This document shows positions 9,973 to 17,521 of a stretch of 27,608 bases of DNA, in pieces. A model generated the notes under the pieces. That model was not told where the DNA came from, ran no database searches, and worked only from the letters and a program-made list of their open reading frames with translations. The DNA is from JANYJJ01 sp038241115 (lineage in GTDB: Bacteria > Pseudomonadota > Gammaproteobacteria > Burkholderiales > Burkholderiaceae_C): positions 1 through 27,608 of the forward strand of contig JBBRGA010000028.1 of the NCBI GenBank assembly GCA_038241115.1, given 5' to 3'. The first letter of the stretch is position 1. Every line of letters starts with the position of its first letter. The position numbers were made by a program, and so were the translations under genes.

Positions 9973-10107
9973 ATGAAACGCACTTACCAAGCTTCAAAAG
10001 TTCGCCGCGCTCGCACCCACGGTTTCCTGGTTCGCATGAAGTCTCGAGGCGGGCGTGCAGTGATCAATGCACGCAGAGCCAAAGGCCGCAAGCGTCTGGC
10101 GGTCTGA
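9973..10107 (+). CDS. rpmH: 50S ribosomal protein L34
   Basis: Small basic protein of the large ribosomal subunit. The 44 residues begin MKRTYQASKVRRARTHGFLV and end in the basic tail RRAKGRKRLAV, matching L34 along its whole length (usually 44-46 residues). The ATG at 9973 was chosen because the family always begins MKRT(Y/F)Q; the open frame back to 9907 is leader sequence. GGA is seen eight bases upstream. It is the first gene of the rpmH-rnpA-yidD-yidC block, transcribed away from dnaA, with a predicted sigma70 promoter at 9872-9900. Confidence 0.98.
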   Translation: MKRTYQASKVRRARTHGFLVRMKSRGGRAVINARRAKGRKRLAV

Positions 10108-10165
10108 GTCCAGCGGAAACGGTGGCTCGGACGCGGCACACGTTTTTGGTCAAAGTTCTTTGCCC

Positions 10166-10648
10166 GTGACTGGCCGCATCACACGGGCTGAAGATTTCGA
10201 GCGCGTGTTGAAAAGCAAGCAACAAACAAGAAGCCCTCACTTCGCGGTCCACCATTTGGTATCCGTACCCAGTAGGCCTAAAAAAGCGGACCTCAACGCT
10301 AAAAAAAAACAGTTATCAACAAGCGCCGCATCACATCCCAGCGTCGCTGTGGATGACTTGCCGGAAATCGGACCTGCCCAGTCGGTTCCAGGCCGGACAT
10401 GGCTTGGAATGGTGGTGCCGAAAAGGCATGCCAAGCGGGCTGTCACCCGGAATTTGCTCAAGCGTCAAATCAAGGCCGTCATGTCTGAACAAAGCGCGGT
10501 TCCGCCTGGCCTGTGGGTTGTGAGATTGCGCGCACCCTTTGACCGCAACATCTTTACCAGTGCGGCGTCGAAGACACTGTCGAATGCGGTGCGTGAGGAA
10601 TTGATGCGAGTGCTGCAGTCTGCTGTTCAACGGCACCCGGCGGCGTGA
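10166..10648 (+). CDS. rnpA: Ribonuclease P protein component
   Basis: Basic protein subunit of RNase P, which helps the catalytic RNA remove tRNA 5' leaders. The core is present: ITRAEDFERVLKSK and the first strand FAVHHLVSV. After a long insertion come WLGMVVPKRHAKRAVTR and the RNR signature RNLLKRQIKAV. At about 160 residues it is longer than the roughly 120 of E. coli RnpA, owing to an insertion rich in Lys, Ser and Ala between the first strand and the GMVVPKR segment. Longer RnpA proteins of this kind are familiar in Burkholderiales. The start is uncertain: GTG 10166 is preferred because similarity begins there, TTG 10160 is possible, and the ATG at 10067 would overlap rpmH. The insertion contains an uninterrupted run of nine A (10301-10309). 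Confidence 0.9.
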   Translation: MTGRITRAEDFERVLKSKQQTRSPHFAVHHLVSVPSRPKKADLNAKKKQLSTSAASHPSVAVDDLPEIGPAQSVPGRTWLGMVVPKRHAKRAVTRNLLKRQIKAVMSEQSAVPPGLWVVRLRAPFDRNIFTSAASKTLSNAVREELMRVLQSAVQRHPAA

Positions 10649-10681
10649 CCGTGTGCACCTGCTTATCCGCTGCTGTACGTC

Positions 10682-10993
10682 ATGTCACTTAGCTTTGTCG
10701 TGTTCAGCCCGCAACGTGTTTTGATGGCCGCTGTGCGTGTTTACCGGCTGCTCCTCAGTCCCTGGCTGGGGAGTTCTTGTCGGTTTGAGCCGACCTGCTC
10801 CGCGTATGCTTTAGAGGCGTTGCAGGTTCATGGCGCGGCAGCCGGCAGCTATTTGACGCTTCGACGCATCGCGCGTTGTCATCCATTTTGTCGCGGCGGC
10901 CATGACCCCGTACCTTCTTTCGGAGCCGGTTTGTTTGCCGGTTCTGTTCACGCAGCTGCTCAGCAACCTGACCCTGAAAAGACCCTCCCATGA
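10682..10993 (+). CDS. yidD: Membrane protein insertion efficiency factor YidD
   Basis: Small membrane-associated helper thought to assist YidC-dependent insertion. The 103 residues contain the family signature: YRLLLSPWLGSSCRFEPTCS and YALEALQVHG, then RRIARCHPFCRGGHDPVP with the conserved cysteines. Two starts are possible: ATG 10682, and ATG 10724, which gives the more typical N-terminus MAAVRVYRLLL. The last codons overlap yidC in an ATGA (stop 10991-10993, yidC start 10990), which implies translational coupling. This gene order is conserved in most proteobacteria. Confidence 0.95.
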   Translation: MSLSFVVFSPQRVLMAAVRVYRLLLSPWLGSSCRFEPTCSAYALEALQVHGAAAGSYLTLRRIARCHPFCRGGHDPVPSFGAGLFAGSVHAAAQQPDPEKTLP

Positions 10994-12723
10994 ACGATAT
11001 GCGCCGCACCCTGCTGTGGGTTGTTTTTTCGATGTCGTTGTTTTTGTTGTACGACGGCTGGAACAAGGCCAACGGCAAGCCTTCGCTGTTCAGTCCGGTG
11101 GCAGTGACAAAGCCGTCGACAGAAACCGCGCCCGCGAGCCCCGCGTCCGCGGCTTTGCCCACTTCGACACTGCCTACTGCCAGCGCCGGGTCGCCCGCAG
11201 CAGCCACCAGCGTCCCAGGCGCAGCAACAGCATCGATACCTGCACCTGCGCCTGCGGCGACGCGGTCGGAAAGGGTCACTGTCACGACCGATCTGGTGAA
11301 AGCCACGCTGGACAGTCAGGGCGGTGACGTGGTCCGGTTGGAATTGCTTCAACAAATTGACCACACGGACCGCAGCAAGAACACGCTGGTATTCGATCAG
11401 TCGCCGGACCGTTTGTACAAGGCGCAAACTGGTTTGATCCCCGCGCCAGGAGGCGCGGCTTTGCCTAACCATTTGACATTGATGACGTTGTTGCCGGGAG
11501 AGCGCACGCTTCAGCCAGGCATGAACGAATTGCAGGTCAAGTTTGAGTCGCCCGATGTCGGCGGCGCCAAGCTTGTCAAAACCTTCACCTTCAAGCGCGG
11601 CGACTATGTGGTGGCCGTGAAACACGAGGTCATCAACACCAGTGGCGCCGTCATCAACCCACAGCTTTATCTTCAGTTGTTGCGCGATGGCAATGCACCG
11701 GCCGGTGAGTCGAGCTTCTACTTCACCTTCACCGGCCCTGCCGTCTATACCGACGCAACCAAGTTCCACAAAATCGACTTCAAGGACATCGAGAAACGCA
11801 AAAGCGACACAAAGCCCGATCACGTCACTGCCGACGACAACGGTTGGGTGGCCATGGTGCAGCACTACTTTGCCTCGGCCTGGATGTTGGGAGCAAGCGT
11901 CGACGAAAAGCGCCCACGTGAGTTTTTCACCAAAAAAGTTGCGACCAATGAATACTCGATCGGCATGTTGGTGCCGCTGGGTGCTCTGGAGCCTGGCGCC
12001 ACCAAAACCCTGGACTCGCGTTTGTTTGTTGGCCCACAGGAAGAAAACAAACTCAGCGCGATGGCACCCGGCTTGGAACTGGTAAAGGACTACGGGTGGT
12101 TCACGATTTTGTCCAAACCGCTGTTTTGGCTGTTGACCCAACTGCACAGCTTCATCGGCAACTGGGGTTGGTCGATCGTCGCACTGGTGGTGTGTTTGAA
12201 AATCGCTTTCTACTGGCTCAACGCCACCGCTTATCGGTCGATGGGCAAGATGAAAGCAATCGGACCGAAGATTGCTGAAATGCGCGAGCGATTGAAAGAC
12301 AAGCCGCAGCAAATGCAGCAGGAGATGATGCGCATTTACAAAGAAGAAAAGGTCAATCCACTCGGTGGTTGCTTGCCTATCTTTGTGCAAATGCCCTTTT
12401 TCATTGCACTTTATTGGGTGTTGTTGTCGACAGTGGAAATGCGCAATGCGCCGTGGATCGGTTGGATCGCCGACCTGTCTGCCAAAGACCCGTACTTCAT
12501 CTTGCCGGTCTTGATGACCTTGACCTCGTTGCTGCAAACCTGGTTGAACCCCACGCCACCGGATCCGATGCAGGCCAAGTTGATGTGGATCATGCCGCTG
12601 ATGTTTTCGGTGATGTTCTTTGTGTTCCCGGCGGGTTTGGTGCTTTACTGGTTGACCAACAACATCTTGTCGATTGCCCAGCAATACCTGATCAACAAGC
12701 AACTGGGTGTGTTGGGCAAATAA
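10990..12723 (+). CDS. yidC: Membrane protein insertase YidC
   Basis: Inserts and folds inner-membrane proteins, alone or with SecYEG. The 577 residues begin with a membrane anchor (LLWVVFSMSLFLLYDGW). An Ala/Pro/Thr-rich low-complexity linker (about residues 37-95) comes next, then the large periplasmic beta domain (about 96-340). The conserved five-helix core starts near FIGNWGWSIVALVVCLKIAF. The core includes the cytoplasmic helical hairpin KMKAIGPKIAEMRERLKDK with MMRIYKEEKVNPLGGCLP, and ends LTNNILSIAQQYLINKQLG. Length is normal for Gram-negative YidC. It overlaps yidD by the ATGA and is followed 28 bases later by a strong terminator. Confidence 0.98.
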   Translation: MNDMRRTLLWVVFSMSLFLLYDGWNKANGKPSLFSPVAVTKPSTETAPASPASAALPTSTLPTASAGSPAAATSVPGAATASIPAPAPAATRSERVTVTTDLVKATLDSQGGDVVRLELLQQIDHTDRSKNTLVFDQSPDRLYKAQTGLIPAPGGAALPNHLTLMTLLPGERTLQPGMNELQVKFESPDVGGAKLVKTFTFKRGDYVVAVKHEVINTSGAVINPQLYLQLLRDGNAPAGESSFYFTFTGPAVYTDATKFHKIDFKDIEKRKSDTKPDHVTADDNGWVAMVQHYFASAWMLGASVDEKRPREFFTKKVATNEYSIGMLVPLGALEPGATKTLDSRLFVGPQEENKLSAMAPGLELVKDYGWFTILSKPLFWLLTQLHSFIGNWGWSIVALVVCLKIAFYWLNATAYRSMGKMKAIGPKIAEMRERLKDKPQQMQQEMMRIYKEEKVNPLGGCLPIFVQMPFFIALYWVLLSTVEMRNAPWIGWIADLSAKDPYFILPVLMTLTSLLQTWLNPTPPDPMQAKLMWIMPLMFSVMFFVFPAGLVLYWLTNNILSIAQQYLINKQLGVLGK

Positions 12724-12751
12724 AGCTGCGCCACCGCTGTTCGCCATGCCG

Positions 12752-12779
12752 CGCCGCGTCGTTCTGACGCGGCGTTTTT
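12752..12779 (+). terminator. Rho-independent terminator after yidC
   Basis: CGCCGCGTC-GTTCT-GACGCGGCG is a perfect 9-bp GC-rich stem with a 5-base loop followed directly by TTTTT. It closes the rpmH-rnpA-yidD-yidC unit, so mnmE needs its own promoter. Confidence 0.92.
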
Positions 12780-12989
12780 CATGGCGCTCTCAAGTTGCGC
12801 CCACAACGGCCGATAACTCAGAAGCGGGGAAAGAACTGACGGTGTCGTTGAGCCGACAGTTCAAGAGCGCTCTGAGCAAGAGTCCAAGACGAACGCTTGC
12901 TCTGGCCTCCCCCGCGCCGCTTCGAGGCGCATTGACCTCGAAGCTGCTTGTGTCTGCGTGAGTCGCAAAGCGTCGGTGAAAATCACCCA
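12780..12989 (+). promoter_or_regulatory. mnmE upstream region with inverted repeats
   Basis: This 210-base gap has no convincing gene. It holds a perfect 9-bp inverted repeat, GCTTCGAGG (12919-12927) and CCTCGAAGC (12936-12944), with an 8-base spacer and 45 bases before the mnmE start. A 10-bp palindrome, AGAGCGCTCT, lies at 12864-12873. They could be an operator or leader hairpin for mnmE. No promoter stands out. Confidence 0.35.
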
Positions 12990-14369
12990 ATGCTTCCGCG
13001 CCACGCTGATCCAATTGCCGCCATTGCCACCGCTGCGGGGCGCGGCGCGGTGGGCATCGTTCGCGTGTCGGGCCGCGATCTGAGCGCCGTCATTGCGGCA
13101 CTTTGCGGCAAGGCTCTGCTGCCGCGCGTGGCCACCTACCTGCCCTTGCTTGACGGCCGGCGCGCGCCCATCGACCACGGTTTGGCCATTCACTTTCCCA
13201 GCCCGCACTCCTACACCGGCGAAGATGTGTTGGAGCTGCAAGCGCATGGCGGCGCAGTGGTGTTGCAGCTGCTGTTGGCGCGATGTCTGGAGGCCGGGGC
13301 AGCGTTGGGTTTGCGCGTGGCCGAACCGGGCGAGTTCACTGAACGCGCCTTCTTGAACGACAAGCTGGACCTCGCGCAGGCCGAGGCGGTCAGCGACCTG
13401 ATTGACGCCAGCACCGAAGCAGCCGCTCGGTCTGCCAGTCGCTCGCTGAGCGGTGCGTTTTCGGCCGAGATCCACACCCTGCGCGACGGCCTCATCAGGC
13501 TGCGCATGCTGGTGGAAGCCACCTTGGATTTTCCCGAAGAAGAGATCGACTTCTTGCAGCAAGCCGACGCCACCGGGCAACTGACGCAGCTCACGGCGCA
13601 ATTGGGCCGCGTGATGCGCCAGACGCGTCAAGGCGTGTTGCTGCGCGAAGGCATCAAAGTGGTGATTGCCGGCCAACCCAACGTGGGCAAAAGTTCACTT
13701 CTGAACGCGCTGGCCGGGGCAGAGTTGGCCATCGTCACACCGATTGCAGGCACCACCCGCGACAAGGTGACCCAAACCATACAAATTGAAGGCGTGCCCA
13801 TCCATGTGGTGGACACGGCGGGCCTTCGAGACACTTCAGACGAAATCGAGCGCATTGGCATCGCGCGGACCTGGGATGAGATTGCCGGTGCCGACGCGCT
13901 GGTTTTTTTGCACGACCTCACCCGCGTGGGCGAGGCCGAGTTTGAGGCCGCGGATGCTGAAATAGTCCGACGCTTGCCGAGCGAGCTTTTCAAAGGCGAT
14001 CGATTGCTGCACGTTTTCAACAAGCTCGACGCCGCACCGCACTCACCAGTGAGTCGCAGCGGGGTGTCGATCTCGGCCACCACAGGCGCAGGCTTGAACA
14101 CCTTGCGCCAACAGCTGTTGCAGCGTGCGGGTTGGAGCGCCGGCGCCGAAGGCGTCTACACCGCCCGCACGCGCCATGTGCAAGCGCTGGCGCGCGCTGA
14201 CACGCATTTGCAAAGCGCTGCGGGGCAACTTGGACATGTTCCGGCGGCGCTGGATTTGTTGGCCGAAGACCTTCGACGCGCTCAACACGCCTTGGGCGAA
14301 ATCACCGGAGAGTTCAGCGCTGATGATCTGCTTGGCGAAATATTCAGCCGTTTTTGCATTGGCAAATGA
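12990..14369 (+). CDS. mnmE: tRNA modification GTPase MnmE (TrmE)
   Basis: With MnmG it installs the aminomethyl-type modification on wobble uridine 34 of certain tRNAs, using GTP hydrolysis and a folate carbon. The 459 residues start MLPRHADPIAAIATAAGRGA, where the folate-binding N-domain begins. The helical domain is interrupted by a G domain: G1 GQPNVGKSS (228-236), G2 TTRD (255-258), G3 DTAGLRD (275-281), G4 NKLD and a SATTG-like G5. The C-terminus FCIGK supplies the catalytic cysteine motif CxGK (residues 456-459). The ATG at 12990 fits the family; an in-frame ATG at 12948 adds 14 unrelated residues. It lies downstream of yidC beyond a terminator, and converges on apt. Confidence 0.98.
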   Translation: MLPRHADPIAAIATAAGRGAVGIVRVSGRDLSAVIAALCGKALLPRVATYLPLLDGRRAPIDHGLAIHFPSPHSYTGEDVLELQAHGGAVVLQLLLARCLEAGAALGLRVAEPGEFTERAFLNDKLDLAQAEAVSDLIDASTEAAARSASRSLSGAFSAEIHTLRDGLIRLRMLVEATLDFPEEEIDFLQQADATGQLTQLTAQLGRVMRQTRQGVLLREGIKVVIAGQPNVGKSSLLNALAGAELAIVTPIAGTTRDKVTQTIQIEGVPIHVVDTAGLRDTSDEIERIGIARTWDEIAGADALVFLHDLTRVGEAEFEAADAEIVRRLPSELFKGDRLLHVFNKLDAAPHSPVSRSGVSISATTGAGLNTLRQQLLQRAGWSAGAEGVYTARTRHVQALARADTHLQSAAGQLGHVPAALDLLAEDLRRAQHALGEITGEFSADDLLGEIFSRFCIGK

Positions 14370-14399
14370 GCGCGTCTTTGCGCACTGGGTCTTGCTGGC

Positions 14400-14419
14400 G
14401 GGTGCCTGTGCCGGCACCC
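14400..14419. terminator. Hairpin between convergent mnmE and apt
   Basis: GGGTGCC (14400-14406) and GGCACCC (14413-14419) form a perfect 7-bp stem around TGTGCC in the 54-base gap between the two stop codons. No T run follows on either side, so a terminator role is only suggested by position. Confidence 0.3.
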
Positions 14420-14423
14420 TGAA

Positions 14424-14993
14424 TCAATGACCTTCGAACGTCACCATCGTGAACAGCGGCAAACCAGCGTCGCGCAGTTTTTGCGACCCGTGCAGTTCCG
14501 GCAGATCGACGATGGCTGCGCCTTCGATCACGGTGGCCCCCAAACGCTGGAGCAGGCGGCTGCCCGCCATCATGGTGCCGCCGGTGGCGATGAGGTCGTC
14601 GATTAGAACAATGCGGTCGCCGGGTTGCACCGCGTCGGTGTGAATTTCCACGGTGGCCGACCCGTACTCCAGCTCGTAGGTTTCTTCCACCGTGGTGAAA
14701 GGCAATTTGCCTTTTTTGCGAATGGGAATGAAGCCCACATTCAGCTCGTAGGCCAGCACCGATCCGATGATGAAGCCGCGCGCGTCCAGGCCCGCGATGG
14801 CCGTGGGCCGCACGTCGAAGTAACGGTGCACAAACTGGTCAATCAGCACCCGAAACACGCGCGGGTTGGCCAGCAGCGGCGTGATGTCGCGAAACTGCAC
14901 GCCCGGTGCCGGCCAATCGGGCACGGTGCGGATGTGTTGCTTGATGTAGTCGGCGGGCGTCTGAATCAACGGGTCGGCGGCATGACTTTTCAT
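14424..14993 (-). CDS. apt: Adenine phosphoribosyltransferase
   Basis: Purine salvage enzyme: adenine plus PRPP gives AMP and pyrophosphate, in the cytoplasm. The 189 residues contain YIKQHIRTVPDWPAPGVQFRD, the usual APT start, with ITPLL after it. IAGLDARGFIIGSVLAYEL comes next, then the flexible-loop region RKKGKLPF, and the PRPP-binding motif VLIDDLIATGGTM at 129-141. The end of the protein, GAAIVDLPELHGSQKL, also fits. The start at ATG 14993 gives the normal length; the open frame extends to 15359 without similarity. The gene is convergent with mnmE and divergent from the secreted hydrolase at 15112. Confidence 0.97.
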   Translation of the reverse strand: MKSHAADPLIQTPADYIKQHIRTVPDWPAPGVQFRDITPLLANPRVFRVLIDQFVHRYFDVRPTAIAGLDARGFIIGSVLAYELNVGFIPIRKKGKLPFTTVEETYELEYGSATVEIHTDAVQPGDRIVLIDDLIATGGTMMAGSRLLQRLGATVIEGAAIVDLPELHGSQKLRDAGLPLFTMVTFEGH

Positions 14994-15111
14994 GTCAAAG
15001 ATTGTCGGTCCTTGAATCTGCAGAAAGCCAGAGCGGGATCTTCGAAAGCTGGCCTTCAACCACCGGGTCAGCCGTGTCTCGCGTGCCGGCAGAGCGAGGC
15101 ACACTCTGCCC

Positions 15112-16689
15112 ATGCCGACTGTGTTGACTGCTCCGATGAGCTTGCTAAAAAACACGCCGCTTCGTTCCGCGGTTTCAGTGATGCCTACGTTCGGGTGCGC
15201 GTTTGTGTGTGCGGTTGTGAGCGCGGTTGTGTGTACTGGAGCGGCTGTCGCGGCACCGCTTGAAACCTGTCGCGTCGCCGGCCTTCGCCATCCGGCGCAA
15301 TGCGGTGTGCTGAAACGCCCGCTGGATCCAGCGCGTCCGGATGGCGTGCAAATTGACATTCACTATGTGGTCGTGCCGGCGCTGGCTCGCCGCAAGTTGC
15401 CCGACCCGGTTTTTTTGCTGGCGGGCGGGCCGGGGCAAAGCGCCATCGCTTTGGGCCCGCGCGTCTTCCCACTGTTCACCCGATTGAACAACCGCCGCGA
15501 TGTGGTTTTTGTGGATCAACGCGGCACCGGTTTGTCGGCGCCTCTGGGTTGTGACGACACACGCGCTCGGCCTTTGTCTGAACTCGCCGACGCGGCGGCG
15601 CAGCTGCGCCAAATCAACCGTTGCCGGGAACAGTTGCAGACTTTGCCCTACGGGGATTTGCGCTTTTTCACCACCGTTTTGGCCATGCAAGATCTCGACG
15701 CCGTGCGCCGCGAATTGGGTGTGCAGCGCATCAATCTGATCGGCGCGTCTTACGGCACCCGCGCCGCACTGGATTACCAGCGCCAGTTCCCGGCGTCGGT
15801 GCGGCGCAGCGTGCTGGACGGCGTGGCACCGCCCGACATGGCCTTGCCGCTGAGCATGTCCGCAGACAACCAAGCGGCGTTGAATGCATTGATTCGCGAC
15901 TGCGAACAAACATCCGCATGCCAGAGCACGCACCCGAATTTGCGACGCGAGGCAGCCGAACTTTTCAGCAGCCTGCCGAAAACAGTGACCGCCGCACACC
16001 CCTTGACCGGTCGGCTCGAGACCTTCCTCTATACGCGCGATTTGCTGCTGTCTGCGGTTCGTGGCCCGCTATACGCGCCCAACGTGGCTGCGGCGCTGCC
16101 CCAGGCGATCCGCGACGCGGCAGCCGGCCGCTTCGAGGGCCTGCTCGGCCTGGGCAGCTTGCTGGCGCCACAAAAGGGCAGCGCTTTGGCCATGGGCATG
16201 CACTTCAGCGTGCTCTGCGCAGAAGACGCGCCGCGCATGTCGAGCGCCGCCACTGCGCTCGAGGCCACCGCGAAAGACGCTTCTGTTGTGGAGGCCTCCG
16301 TGGCAGCGGCGACAGGCCTCTATTTCGGCAACAGCACCGCGCAGCTTTACGCCAAGGTGTGCGCGACGTGGCCGCGAGGAGAGGTTCCGGCGGCGTTTTA
16401 CGACATGCCTCGCAGTGCCTCGCCGGTGTTGATGCTCAGCGGCGGCTTGGACCCCGCCACACCACCGCGCCATGCGCAGCGCGCGGCACTGGCGCTGGGT
16501 CCCAAGGCGTTGAATGTGGTGGTGGCCAACGCGGGTCACGGCGTGATGAGTGTGGGCTGCATGCGCGATGTGATTTACAAATTCATCGACAGTGATTCCG
16601 ACGACACAGCGCTGAAGGTGGCCACCGACTGTGCCGATGCGCTACCGCGTCCCGGCGTGTTCGAGCCGCCTCGCATGGGTGCCAAATGA
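15112..16689 (+). CDS. Secreted alpha/beta hydrolase (S33 / tripeptidyl aminopeptidase-like)
   Basis: Probable periplasmic or surface peptidase or esterase of the S33 alpha/beta-hydrolase family. An N-terminal signal peptide is visible (hydrophobic FVCAVVSAVVCTGAAVAA, cleavage near residue 48). The oxyanion region FLLAGGPGQS (101-110) precedes the VVFVDQRGTGLS segment. The nucleophile elbow is GASYG with Ser213. The acid and base lie in GGLDPATPP and NAGHGVM, and several paired cysteines fit an exported protein. Length is 525 residues from ATG 15112; ATG 15136 and ATG 15181 are alternatives and none has a clear ribosome binding site. The stop overlaps the next gene's start in an ATGA, so it is translationally coupled to the NatA-type ATPase. 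Its substrate cannot be read from sequence. Confidence 0.9.
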   Translation: MPTVLTAPMSLLKNTPLRSAVSVMPTFGCAFVCAVVSAVVCTGAAVAAPLETCRVAGLRHPAQCGVLKRPLDPARPDGVQIDIHYVVVPALARRKLPDPVFLLAGGPGQSAIALGPRVFPLFTRLNNRRDVVFVDQRGTGLSAPLGCDDTRARPLSELADAAAQLRQINRCREQLQTLPYGDLRFFTTVLAMQDLDAVRRELGVQRINLIGASYGTRAALDYQRQFPASVRRSVLDGVAPPDMALPLSMSADNQAALNALIRDCEQTSACQSTHPNLRREAAELFSSLPKTVTAAHPLTGRLETFLYTRDLLLSAVRGPLYAPNVAAALPQAIRDAAAGRFEGLLGLGSLLAPQKGSALAMGMHFSVLCAEDAPRMSSAATALEATAKDASVVEASVAAATGLYFGNSTAQLYAKVCATWPRGEVPAAFYDMPRSASPVLMLSGGLDPATPPRHAQRAALALGPKALNVVVANAGHGVMSVGCMRDVIYKFIDSDSDDTALKVATDCADALPRPGVFEPPRMGAK

Positions 16690-17450
16690 TCGATGTCGAA
16701 CATCTCGCCAAACGCTTTGAGGCACCCAGGAATGGGCTGAGCCTGAAGCGCCAAGCCGCTGCTTGGGTGCAGGCCGTAAGCGACGTCAGTTTCAGCGCAC
16801 CCGATGGTCACATCACCGGTTTGCTGGGTGCCAACGGTGCGGGAAAAACCACCTCGCTGCGCATGCTGGCCGGCTTGATCCAACCCGACAGCGGCCGCAT
16901 GACAGTCGACGGTATCGATGTGGGCGCGCGACCACGCGAAGCGCTCGCCAGAATGGGCGTGCTCAGCGACGCACGCGGCCTGTATCCGCGCTTGACCGCG
17001 CGTGAAAACATCGTCTACTACGGTGCCCTGCAGGGCATGACGCCACAAGCAGCGCACGCCCGCGCCGATGTGCTGGCCGAGGTGCTGGAGATGAAGCCGC
17101 TGCTGGAGCGCCGCACCGAAGGCTTCAGTCAAGGTGAGCGCATGAAAACCGCGCTGGCCCGCGCCATGGTTCACGACCCTGCCAATATCGTTTTAGATGA
17201 GCCCACCAACGGTTTGGACGTGCTGGCCACTCGCGCTTTGCGTGAGGCACTGAGGTTTTTGCGCACGCCCGAAGGGGGCCGCAAATGCATCATTTTTTCG
17301 ACCCACATCATGCAAGAGGTCGAGCGCTTGTGCGACAGCGTGGTGGTGGTGGCCCAGGGTCGCAGCGTCGCCAGCGGCACAGTGGCCCAGCTGTTGGCAA
17401 AGACCGGCGAGCGCGACTTCGAAGAGGCCTTTGTCAAACTGGCGTTCTAG
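16686..17450 (+). CDS. ABC exporter ATP-binding protein, NatA type
   Basis: Cytoplasmic ATPase of an ABC-2 type exporter, 254 residues. Walker A GANGAGKTT lies at 48-56, the segment MGVLSDARGLYPRLTARENI follows, the signature FSQGE is at 147-151 (the NatA-like variant of LSGGQ), Walker B is IVLDEPTNGLD, and the switch histidine is in FSTHIMQEVERLCD. NatA of Bacillus subtilis extrudes sodium with NatB; whether this one does is unknown. It overlaps the hydrolase by ATGA. Its likely membrane partner is the permease at 19649-20821, same strand, now separated by an oppositely oriented gamma-glutamyltransferase gene. Confidence 0.93.
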   Translation: MIDVEHLAKRFEAPRNGLSLKRQAAAWVQAVSDVSFSAPDGHITGLLGANGAGKTTSLRMLAGLIQPDSGRMTVDGIDVGARPREALARMGVLSDARGLYPRLTARENIVYYGALQGMTPQAAHARADVLAEVLEMKPLLERRTEGFSQGERMKTALARAMVHDPANIVLDEPTNGLDVLATRALREALRFLRTPEGGRKCIIFSTHIMQEVERLCDSVVVVAQGRSVASGTVAQLLAKTGERDFEEAFVKLAF

Positions 17451-17460
17451 TTTTCGCGCG

Positions 17461-17484
17461 AAAAAAAGAGCGCCGAAGCGCTCT
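17461..17484 (-). terminator. Rho-independent terminator of the gamma-glutamyltransferase gene
   Basis: On the minus strand AGAGCGC-TTCG-GCGCTCT is a perfect 7-bp stem with a UUCG loop followed by a run of T (A 17461-17466 on the plus strand), 38 bases past the stop codon. The overlapping palindrome TTTTCGCGCGAAAA (17451-17464) directly follows the ATPase stop on the plus strand. Confidence 0.85.
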
Positions 17485-17521
17485 GTCTCGAAACCGGATT
17501 GAACCGGTCAGTCGCTTGTAT

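Noticed and set aside
10960..12747. A 595-codon open frame on the minus strand opposite yidC
   Set aside because: It is a His/Gln/Arg-rich shadow of the yidC coding frame with no recognisable domain, and it covers the yidC terminator region.
12707..12961. Small 84-codon frame between yidC and mnmE
   Set aside because: It starts inside yidC, runs through the terminator and has no recognisable features.
15074..15102. Imperfect inverted repeat GTGTCTCGC / GCGAGGCAC between apt and the hydrolase gene
   Set aside because: It has a mismatch and an 11-base spacer, and no promoter elements line up with it; not enough to call an operator.
17451..17464. Palindrome TTTTCGCGCGAAAA as a separate regulatory site
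   Set aside because: It overlaps the ggt terminator's A run and directly follows a stop codon, so it is most simply part of the terminator region.
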